From contig OZ241368.1 of assembly GCA_965200525.1 (NCBI GenBank), positions 2,852,001 to 2,916,000 of the forward strand: a DNA stretch of 64,000 nt. The letters are read 5' to 3'. Each line of letters starts with the position of its first letter. Position 1 is the first letter of the stretch. Positions 48,986 to 55,652 of the stretch are shown piece after piece. Made by a program: the position numbers and the translations under genes. The notes beneath the pieces are model-generated. The model was given only the letters and a program-made list of their open reading frames with translations, did no database searches and was not told the origin of the DNA. Source of the stretch: JANNPJ01 sp965200525 (lineage in GTDB: Bacteria > Actinomycetota > Actinomycetes > Actinomycetales > Kineosporiaceae).

Positions 48986-50299
48986 TCAGAGAGACCAGCG
49001 GTCCATCCGCAGGGTCGCGGTGGCCCGGTGGGCGGCCATCCCCTCGTAACTCGACATGTCGTCCACGGCGACGGCCAGGTCGGCGGTGGCCTCGCGGGAG
49101 ACCCGCTGGAAGGTGAGCGGCTTGAGGAAGCGCCCGACCGAGAGCCCGGCGCTGTGCCGGGCCCCACCGGCCGTCGGCAGCACGTGGTTGGTGCCGGCCA
49201 TGCCCTTGTCCGAGTAGGCCACCGTGCTGGCCTCGCCGAGGAAGATCGAGCCGTAGTTGCGCAGCCGGTCGTGGTACCAGGCGTCGTCCGTGGTCTGGAT
49301 CTCGAGGTGCTCGGGGGCGAACTCGTCCATCAGGGCGACGGCGGTCTCGCGGTCCTGGGCCCAGAGCACGCTGCCGTGGTTGCGCCAGGCCGGGCCGGCG
49401 ATGTCGCGGGTGTCCAGCCCGGCCAGCTGCCGCTCGACCTCGGCGATCACGGCCAGGCCGAGCTCCTCGGACGTCGTCACCAGGGCCGAGGGGCTGTCCG
49501 GGCCGTGCTCGGACTGGCCCAGCAGGTCGGCCGCGACCAGCTCGACGTCGGCGCTCCCGTCGGCGATCACGGCCACCTCGGACGGCCCGGCCAGCAGGTC
49601 GATGCTGACCTTGCCGAACAGCTGGCGCTTGGCCTCGGCCACGTAGGCGTTGCCCGCCCCGACCAGCATGTCGACCGGCAGCTCGCCGAGCAGGCCGAAC
49701 GCCATCGCGGCCAGGGCCTGGACGCCGCCCAGGCAGAAGATCCGGTCGGCGCCGCAGATCCGGGCCGCGTAGAGCACGGCCGGGTTGGGCTTGCCGTCCG
49801 GCTGCGGCGGGGTGCAGGCGATCACCGTCGGGACGCCGGCCACCTTGGCCACGTTGACCGTCATCGAGGCGCTGGCCAGCAGCGGGAACCGGCCCGCGGG
49901 CAGGTAGGCCCCGACCCGGCCGACCGGCACGTAGCGTTGCCCGACGACCAGGCCGGGGATGAGTTCGGCCTCGAACCCGGCCAGCTTCTCCCGCTGCAGC
50001 CGGGCGAAGGCCTCGGTGCGCTGCTGGCCCAGCTCCAGGGCGGCGCGCACGGCCGGCTCGAGTTGGCCGGCGTCCGCGGCGTCCGGAGCGATCTCGACGT
50101 CGCGCGCGGTCCAGCCGTCGAGCTGCTCGGCGTAGCGCAGGACGGCGTCCATCCCCTCGGTCTCGATCGCCAGCAGCATCCGGCTCACGGTGGCCACGAC
50201 GGCCGGGTCGCGCTGGGCTTCCGGGCCGTCGAGGGCCGGGGCCTTGAGTACCTTGTAGGCGCCGTCGAGGTGAGCGATTCGAGAAGGAATGAGCTGCAT
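48986..50299 (-). CDS. hisD: Histidinol dehydrogenase family protein
   Basis: 437 residues from ATG at 50299. Hallmarks are VGRVGAYLPAGRFPLLASASMTVNVAKVAGV, GVQALAAMAFG, the zinc ligands in LLGQSEHGPDSPS (Gln, His) and the catalytic AGTNHVLPT and TFQRVS region. True HisD oxidises histidinol to histidine in two NAD-dependent steps. Here no other his gene is adjacent, a nitrilase gene follows and a LysR regulator is divergent, so a HisD-like enzyme acting on another amino alcohol or sulfonate is also possible. The symbol is provisional. Confidence 0.85.
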   Translation of the reverse strand: MQLIPSRIAHLDGAYKVLKAPALDGPEAQRDPAVVATVSRMLLAIETEGMDAVLRYAEQLDGWTARDVEIAPDAADAGQLEPAVRAALELGQQRTEAFARLQREKLAGFEAELIPGLVVGQRYVPVGRVGAYLPAGRFPLLASASMTVNVAKVAGVPTVIACTPPQPDGKPNPAVLYAARICGADRIFCLGGVQALAAMAFGLLGELPVDMLVGAGNAYVAEAKRQLFGKVSIDLLAGPSEVAVIADGSADVELVAADLLGQSEHGPDSPSALVTTSEELGLAVIAEVERQLAGLDTRDIAGPAWRNHGSVLWAQDRETAVALMDEFAPEHLEIQTTDDAWYHDRLRNYGSIFLGEASTVAYSDKGMAGTNHVLPTAGGARHSAGLSVGRFLKPLTFQRVSREATADLAVAVDDMSSYEGMAAHRATATLRMDRWSL

Positions 50300-50390
50300 G
50301 TCAGCGAGCCTAAGCTCGGGTCTGATCCCAGGACCAGCTTGATGTTTCTTGTACTTCCCACAGGGTTTTCCTGCACCTAGGCTCGACGTC

Positions 50391-51314
50391 GTGACGCTGA
50401 ACCAGCTGCGGGCCTTCCTCACCGCGGTCCGTACCGGGTCGTTCACCGCCGCGGCCGTGCAGATGCAGATGTCCCAGGCCTCGGTGTCGGAGCTGATCCG
50501 GCGGCTGGAGGAGGAGCACGGCCTGCTGCTGTTCACCCGGGGCCCGCGCCGGCTGGTGCTCACCGCGGCCGGCAGCGAGCTGCTGCCCTACGCCGAGCAG
50601 ACCGTGGCCGCCGCCGACAGCGGTGAGCAGGCGCTGCGCTCCCTGCGCTCGCTCGGCGGCGGGGTGGCCACCTTCGGCGTCCTGCGCAATGCCGACTACT
50701 ACCTGCTCACCGACCTGGTGAAGCAGTTCCACGAGACCTACCCGGACGTGCGGGTCCGTCTGGTCGGCCAGAACTCGGTCGAGGTCGCCGCCGCGGTGGC
50801 CGCCGGCGATCTGGAGGCCGGGCTGGTCGTCCTGCCGGTGGACGACGAGGCCCTCACCGTCCAGCCGCTGCTGCGCGACGAGGTGGTGTACGTCAGCGCC
50901 GACCCGGCCCGGCTGGCCGCGCCGGTCAGCATCCAGCAGCTGGCCGAGGCCCGGCTGATCCTCTATGACGCGCACTACGGCTGGAAGGACCCGACCCGCC
51001 GCCAGTTCGCCGACCGGGCCGCCCTGGTCGGGGTCAAGCTGGAGGCCCTGATCGAGGTCGAGCACGTCGAGGCCGCCCTCGGTCTGGTCGCCCGCGGCAT
51101 CGGTGACACCTTCGTCTGCCGGGCCGTGGCCCAGGGATCGAGCTTTCCGCCCGGCCTGGGCACGGTCTCGTTCGCCGAGCCGATCTACGACACCATCGCC
51201 CTGGTCCAGCGCGAGACCACGGTGCTCTCGCCGGCCACCCGGGAGATTGCCCGGCTGGCCCAGCGGATGCTGCTGTCCCGCCGAGACGCGACTCGGACTG
51301 CCCAAAAGCGTTGA
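50391..51314 (+). CDS. LysR family transcriptional regulator
   Basis: 307 residues from GTG at 50391. The N-terminal helix-turn-helix is TLNQLRAFLTAVRTGSFTAAAVQMQMSQASVSELIRRLEEEHGLLLFTRGPRRLVLTAAG, the LysR layout. Residues about 92-300 form the periplasmic-binding-protein-like inducer domain (ATFGVLRNADYYLLTDLVKQF). It is divergent from the HisD homologue across 91 bases, the usual position for a LysR regulator of that gene. Confidence 0.94.
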   Translation: MTLNQLRAFLTAVRTGSFTAAAVQMQMSQASVSELIRRLEEEHGLLLFTRGPRRLVLTAAGSELLPYAEQTVAAADSGEQALRSLRSLGGGVATFGVLRNADYYLLTDLVKQFHETYPDVRVRLVGQNSVEVAAAVAAGDLEAGLVVLPVDDEALTVQPLLRDEVVYVSADPARLAAPVSIQQLAEARLILYDAHYGWKDPTRRQFADRAALVGVKLEALIEVEHVEAALGLVARGIGDTFVCRAVAQGSSFPPGLGTVSFAEPIYDTIALVQRETTVLSPATREIARLAQRMLLSRRDATRTAQKR

Positions 51315-51395
51315 TTGCTCACCACTTTGGCCGAACTCAGAACGATGCCCGGCCCCTCACGATCGAGGAGGCCGGGCATCGGTGCTGCTCAAGGG

Positions 51396-51482
51396 CGGTG
51401 GCGGTGGGATTTGAACCCACGGAGGGCTTGCACCCTCACACGCTTTCGAGGCGTGCTCCTTCGGCCGCTCGGACACGCCACC
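51396..51482 (-). tRNA. tRNA-Ser, anticodon CGA
   Basis: Minus strand. Acceptor arms GGTGGCG (51482-51476) and CGCCACC (51403-51397), discriminator G (51396). The anticodon loop CTCGAAA within CACGC/GCGTG gives CGA. Long variable arm GAGGGTGCAAGCCCTC and TTCAAAT T-loop confirm serine tRNA for UCG. No CCA encoded. Confidence 0.96.
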
Positions 51483-51572
51483 GTGGGAGAGGGTATCGAA
51501 CCAGGGGCGCGGACACCGAATCGGCACCGCAAACGGTTCCGCGGAACCGCCGACCCGGTGGGGCCGAGGGGG

Positions 51573-52040
51573 TCAGGGGGTGCGGTGGGTGCTGAAGAAG
51601 GAGCGCAGCAGGGTGGTGGACTCGGCCGCCCGGACGTCGCCGGTCACCTCGACCTGGTGGTTGAGCCGGCGGTCGCGGACGATGTCGCGCATCGAGCCGG
51701 CCGCACCGGCCTTCGGGTCCCAGGCGCCGAGCACCAGGCGGGCCACCCGGGCCAGGACGACGGCCCCGGCGCACATCGCGCACGGCTCCAGGGTGACGAC
51801 GAGCGTGCAGTCGGCCAGCCGCCACGAGCCCAGCGCCACCGCGGCCGACCGCAGGGCCAGCAGCTCGGCGTGCGCGGTCGGATCCTGGTCGGCCTCGCGC
51901 TGGTTGCGACCGCGGCCGATGACGACGCCGGCCGGATCGAGGACCACCGCTCCGACCGGGACGTCGTCGGTGGCAAGGCAGGCCCGGGCCTCGGTCAGCG
52001 CCTCGCCCATCCGGCGCGCCCACACGTCGTCGTGATTCAT
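51573..52040 (-). CDS. tadA: tRNA adenosine(34) deaminase
   Basis: 155 residues from ATG at 52040; GTG at 52064 would add eight. The catalytic HAE in DPTAHAELLALR (about 53-64) and zinc ligands in LEPCAMCAGAVV (about 84-95) are the cytidine-deaminase-like motif. GAWDPKAGAAGSMRDIVRDRRLNHQVEV is the TadA C-terminal segment. It converts A34 to inosine in tRNA-Arg(ACG). It is near tRNA-Ser(CGA) and divergent from upp, a common actinobacterial arrangement. Confidence 0.93.
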   Translation of the reverse strand: MNHDDVWARRMGEALTEARACLATDDVPVGAVVLDPAGVVIGRGRNQREADQDPTAHAELLALRSAAVALGSWRLADCTLVVTLEPCAMCAGAVVLARVARLVLGAWDPKAGAAGSMRDIVRDRRLNHQVEVTGDVRAAESTTLLRSFFSTHRTP

Positions 52041-52207
52041 CGAGCCGACCACACTCGTCTCCACGTCACCATTGTCAACAAATTCATTCCGTGACTATTC
52101 GTTGCTGATCGGTTTATCCCCAGGTCAGGACCAGTCACTCGATCAGTAGGGCGAGTGTGGTGAAGAACAAGAGGCACACATGCTGCCAGCACCGGTAAGT
52201 TGCGCGC

Positions 52208-52843
52208 ATGCGTCTGCTGGTGGTTGACCACCCCCTTGTCGCCCACAAGCTCACCGCGCTCCGCGATCGGGACACCGACTCGCCCACCTTCCGGCGGCTC
52301 GCCGACGAGTTGGTGACCCTGCTGGCCTACGAGGCCACCCGGGGAGTCCGGGTCGAGGAGCACGACATCGTGACGCCGGTGGCGCCGGCCCGGGGGGTGC
52401 GCCTGACCCAGCCCAAGCCTCTGGTGGTGCCGATCCTGCGAGCCGGTCTGGGCATGCTCGAGGGCATGACCCGGCTGATCCCGACGGCTGAGGTGGGCTT
52501 TCTCGGGCTGGTCCGCAATGAGGAAACACTGCAGGCCACGACCTATGCCAACCGGTTGCCGGACGATCTGACCGGGCGCCAGGTGTACCTGCTCGACCCG
52601 ATGCTGGCCACCGGCGGCACGCTCGCGGTGGCGATCAAGTACGTGATGGACCGGGGCGCCTCCGATGTCACCGCGATCTGTCTGCTGGGGGCACCCGAAG
52701 GGGTGGAGGCGATCCGCAAGCTGCTCGGCGAGGACGCGCCGGTGCAAATCGTGCTGGCCGGAATGGACGAGCGGCTGAACGACGTGGGGTACATCGTTCC
52801 GGGCCTGGGTGACGCTGGTGATCGGCTTTACGGCGTAGTCTAA
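52208..52843 (+). CDS. upp: Uracil phosphoribosyltransferase
   Basis: 211 residues. The conserved start LVVDHPLVAHKLTALRDRDTDSPTFR, the loop PILRAGLGMLEGM and the PRPP-binding LLDPMLATGGTLAVAI are family hallmarks; the end GLGDAGDRLYGVV is also conserved. It converts uracil and PRPP to UMP in pyrimidine salvage. Divergent from tadA across 167 bases. Confidence 0.97.
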   Translation: MRLLVVDHPLVAHKLTALRDRDTDSPTFRRLADELVTLLAYEATRGVRVEEHDIVTPVAPARGVRLTQPKPLVVPILRAGLGMLEGMTRLIPTAEVGFLGLVRNEETLQATTYANRLPDDLTGRQVYLLDPMLATGGTLAVAIKYVMDRGASDVTAICLLGAPEGVEAIRKLLGEDAPVQIVLAGMDERLNDVGYIVPGLGDAGDRLYGVV

Positions 52844-52978
52844 TCCGTATGGGCTAACGTCAGGCTCAGGTAGAGCTTGACGGTAGCCATGGGTGACAAG
52901 ACGGGTACGGATATAACATACTCAGTCTTGTCGGGAACACTTTGCCCCGATATCTGCCGCGTCCTTGAGGAGGCCACA

Positions 52979-53146
52979 GTGCCAAGGGTTAGACGAGCGC
53001 TCCTGGTAATTGCGGTGATCTTCGTTATCTACGCGGTCATCAACGACCCGACCCAGTCGGCCAACGTCACCGGCAACGCGTGGGATCACATCAAGGACGG
53101 GATCAGTTCCATCGGTACGTTCTTCGACACGCTCCTCTCGAGTTGA
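52979..53146 (+). CDS. Small single-pass membrane protein
   Basis: 55 residues from GTG at 52979 with GAGGAGG ten bases upstream; a longer upstream frame has no ribosome site. One hydrophobic helix (RALLVIAVIFVIYAVI) is followed by a soluble tail (TGNAWDHIKDGISSIGTFFDTLLSS). It is four bases from the PH-domain gene, so the two are probably translated together. Small actinobacterial membrane proteins of this form are common but uncharacterised. Confidence 0.75.
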   Translation: MPRVRRALLVIAVIFVIYAVINDPTQSANVTGNAWDHIKDGISSIGTFFDTLLSS

Positions 53147-53150
53147 CGTC

Positions 53151-53759
53151 ATGGCCGGGCAGGTTGAGCGGTTCCACCCGCAGGCCCCTAAGGAGCTCGA
53201 CCGGTACCTGATCCCGACCGAGCAGATCATCTTCTTGATCCGCCGGCACTGGATCGTGCTGTTCGAGCCGATCGCGAGCGTCGTCGCCGGTCTGGTCGTG
53301 GTGCTGTTCCTCGACCAGTCCCTGGACGGCGGGGCGCTGCGCCTGCGGGACGCCGCCGTGCTGGTCTGGCTGGGGCTGGTGCTCCGGCTGCTGTGGAAGT
53401 TCACCGACTGGTACCGCGAGCTGTTCCTGGCCACCGACCGGCGGTTGATGCTGGTCAGCGGGATCGTCACCCGGCAGGTCGACATCATGCCGATGTCGAA
53501 GGTCACCGACATGCGCTACGACCGCACGTTGACCGGCCAGCTGTTCGGCTACGGGGTCTACATCCTGGAGTCGGCCGGCCAGGACCAGGCGCTCAGCACG
53601 ATCAACTACATCCCCGACCCCGACCTGCACTACAAGCAGATCTCGGCGGTCATCTTCGCCCCGGCCCAACGCCGGCTGTCGGACAAGCTGGTACCGGCCT
53701 CGACCGGCTCGAAGATCCCGATCTCCGAGCCGGAGCAGGCCTGGTGGCGCCGGTCCTAG
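53151..53759 (+). CDS. PH domain-containing membrane protein
   Basis: 202 residues. Two hydrophobic helices (HWIVLFEPIASVVAGLVVVLFL about 33-54; AAVLVWLGLVLRLLWKF about 68-85) precede a bacterial PH domain (about 90-190) with REFLATDRRLMLVSGIVTRQVDIMPMSKVTDMRYDRTLTGQLFGYGVYILESAG. The family is frequent in actinobacteria, usually near the cell-surface or stress genes, with unknown function. Coupled to the small gene upstream. Confidence 0.88.
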   Translation: MAGQVERFHPQAPKELDRYLIPTEQIIFLIRRHWIVLFEPIASVVAGLVVVLFLDQSLDGGALRLRDAAVLVWLGLVLRLLWKFTDWYRELFLATDRRLMLVSGIVTRQVDIMPMSKVTDMRYDRTLTGQLFGYGVYILESAGQDQALSTINYIPDPDLHYKQISAVIFAPAQRRLSDKLVPASTGSKIPISEPEQAWWRRS

Positions 53760-53801
53760 GCCGTTCCACCGGCATCACGCACCACCGGCATCACGTACCG
53801 G

Positions 53802-53836
53802 CCGGCGCCGGGAGAGGCTACTTCTCCTGGCGCCGG
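53802..53836. terminator. Bidirectional terminator overlapping the plsC stop
   Basis: CCGGCGCCGGGAGA pairs with TCTCCTGGCGCCGG (one G-T pair) around GGCTACT. The stem spans the plsC stop codon at 53818, between convergent genes. A 14-bp direct repeat (CCACCGGCATCACG at 53766 and 53782) precedes it. Confidence 0.75.
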
Positions 53837-54585
53837 GCTCGGGCGGCGGCCCGCTCGGCCGCCTCGGCGTCGTCCAGCGCGGTCGCCTCGGCCAGGGTGG
53901 GAGCCGTGCCGCCGCGTTCGGCCGGCAGCCACCAGCGGTCGGCGTCGTCCTTCGGCTGTTGCGGGTAACGCTCCTGCAGGCCCGTCAGCAGAACGCCGAT
54001 CCGCTGCTTGAGCTCCTCGGTGGTCTCCTCCGGCGTGGCGCCGGGCGCAGCCCGGAACGGCTCGCCGACGGCCAGGCTGACCGCCGTGCCCCGGGAGAGG
54101 TCGCGGCGGTGCCCCTTGGTGTAGATCCGCTGCCCGCCCCAGGTGGCCATCGGGATCAGCGGCACGTCACCGGCCACCGCCATCCGGGCGGCGCCGGTCT
54201 TGAACGCCTTCAGGGTGAACGACCGGCTGATCGTCGCCTCCGGGAAGACGCCGACGATCTCGCCGTCCTTGAGCGCGGTGACGGCATGGTCGAACGCCGC
54301 CGCGCCGGCCGAGCGGTCGACCGGGATGTGGTGCATGCCGCGCATCAGCGGCCCCGAGACCGGGTGATGGAAGACGGCGTCCTTGGCCATGAACCGGACC
54401 AGCCGGTTGGGGAACACCGTCAGGCCGCAGAAGGTGAAGTCCAGATAGCTGACGTGGTTGCTGGCCAGCACGCCGCCGCCGGTGCCGGGGATGTGCTCGG
54501 TCCCCTCCAGGGTGAACCTGATCCCCAGCGCCTTGAAGGCGCTGCGAGCCAGGAGCAGGACAGGGGGGTACACGATCTCGGCCAC
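53818..54585 (-). CDS. 1-acyl-sn-glycerol-3-phosphate acyltransferase family (PlsC)
   Basis: 255 residues. The acyltransferase motif I NHVSYLD (NHxSxxD) is at about 44-50, motif III FPEAT in GVFPEATISRSF at about 113-117, and IPMATWGGQ later. Family members transfer an acyl chain to lysophosphatidic acid or related acceptors at the membrane. The C-terminal ~40 residues (AEATALDDAEAAERAAARARRQEK) are a charged helix. The N-terminal half has a hydrophobic surface helix. Confidence 0.93.
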   Translation of the reverse strand: MAEIVYPPVLLLARSAFKALGIRFTLEGTEHIPGTGGGVLASNHVSYLDFTFCGLTVFPNRLVRFMAKDAVFHHPVSGPLMRGMHHIPVDRSAGAAAFDHAVTALKDGEIVGVFPEATISRSFTLKAFKTGAARMAVAGDVPLIPMATWGGQRIYTKGHRRDLSRGTAVSLAVGEPFRAAPGATPEETTEELKQRIGVLLTGLQERYPQQPKDDADRWWLPAERGGTAPTLAEATALDDAEAAERAAARARRQEK

Positions 54586-54988
54586 GCCCGAACCCTAAGC
54601 CACGGCCGGCGCCCGCGGCAGGCCCCCAGCGGCCCGCAGCCGGCCGGTGCGCGACCGTTCACGGACTCTTGGTGATCACCGGTAGCACCACGAAACCGCT
54701 GGTAGACGGAATGTTGCGATCAGGGCAGCACAACCTGAGCGTCCGGCGCGCCTGGCGCCGATAGCGTCCGCTTATGCCTAGCTTTAAGCTGACAGGAGCG
54801 GACATGGTCTGGTCGTCAGTGCGGACGACGTAAGCTGTGGATCGCCTTTTGTCCCTAAATCATGGCAGAAGCTCTATCAATTCGGCCACCTGGCGTGGCA
54901 AGGTCGTGACAGAACGTGCAGAAGTCTGACCCGAAGCTCAAGTCGGCGCCGATCGACAGAGGGGTTGCCCGGTGCCCTGGAGGAACAG
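54586..54988. other. Long intergenic leader of the secretion operon
   Basis: About 400 bases without a supported gene. GC drops between 54770 and 54900 (TTTAAGC, CTTTTGTCCCTAAATC). It carries the nested inverted repeats at 54766-54803 and a ribosome site GGAGGA at 54979-54984. Both flanking genes start at its edges, so promoters for plsC (leftward) and the VirB-like operon (rightward) must lie here. Confidence 0.5.
54766..54803. other. Nested inverted repeats upstream of the VirB-like operon
   Basis: The outer arms GTCCGCT (54766-54772) and AGCGGAC (54797-54803) are exact inverse complements; the inner AGCTTTAAGCT (54780-54790) is an 11-base palindrome in the same element. Bases between inner and outer arms do not pair. 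Confidence 0.6.
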
Positions 54989-55267
54989 ATGTCGGTCCAT
55001 ACCGCGGTGACCCATGCGTTGAGGTCTGCTGACCCGGGGCCATCGCTCAACTCCAACGGGGTCGTGGAATGGGCGGTCAAGAACCTCATCCCACTGGTCC
55101 TGCTCATGATCGGGATCGGCATCATCGCCTCCGCCCGCAAGGGGCGGATCAGTGACAACGCGAACACCCTCACCAACGTGGTGCTGGGGATGGCCGTGAT
55201 CGCCGGGGCCGCCGTGCTCTACGGCTTCGCCGGATCGCTGACGAATCTGGTTTTCGGGAGCAACTGA
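54989..55267 (+). CDS. VirB2/TrbC-like small membrane protein
   Basis: 92 residues from ATG at 54989 with GGAGG five bases upstream. Two hydrophobic helices (LIPLVLLMIGIGIIASA, about 33-49; VVLGMAVIAGAAVLYGFAGSLTNLVF, about 64-89) with a short basic loop between them is the pilin-like layout of VirB2/TrbC. Its place as first gene of an operon with PrgI/VirB3, VirB4 and VirB6-like genes supports the role. No pilin-specific motif is strong enough to prove it. Confidence 0.6.
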   Translation: MSVHTAVTHALRSADPGPSLNSNGVVEWAVKNLIPLVLLMIGIGIIASARKGRISDNANTLTNVVLGMAVIAGAAVLYGFAGSLTNLVFGSN

Positions 55268-55271
55268 TTCG

Positions 55272-55652
55272 ATGCGGGTAACGCCGGACGACGAGGTGTA
55301 CCGGGTCAACACCGTGTGGCTCGGTCCGAGTGGGCTGACCTTTCCGTGGACGGCCCGCTATCTGGCCTACGCGACCTGGCTCGCGGTGTTCCTGCTGGTT
55401 CTGCTGGTCGAGGCGCTGACCCCGCTCAAGGTCCACATCCCGCCGATCTGGGAGATCTGTGTGACCACGCTGTTCACCTACGGGCTGATGGGCTTCATCG
55501 ATCACGAGCGCCCGGCCAAGGCGGTCTGGCAGTCGTTCGTCTCCGACCTGACCGCGCCCCGCCCCAGCACCAGGGTGCAGGCGTACCGCACCCAGCCGAG
55601 CGTGCGCACCCGCGACAAGCGCACCAGTTCCCGCGCCCGAAGGGCGAGCTGA
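55272..55652 (+). CDS. PrgI/VirB3-like membrane protein
   Basis: 126 residues from ATG at 55272, four bases after the previous stop. The segment VNTVWLGPSGLTFPWTARYLAYATWLAVFLLVLLVEAL holds the first helix, and PPIWEICVTTLFTYGLMGFI the second, as in PrgI family proteins that pair with a VirB4 ATPase. The C-terminus is Arg-rich. The TGA (55650-55652) touches the ATG of the VirB4 gene. Confidence 0.75.
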   Translation: MRVTPDDEVYRVNTVWLGPSGLTFPWTARYLAYATWLAVFLLVLLVEALTPLKVHIPPIWEICVTTLFTYGLMGFIDHERPAKAVWQSFVSDLTAPRPSTRVQAYRTQPSVRTRDKRTSSRARRAS

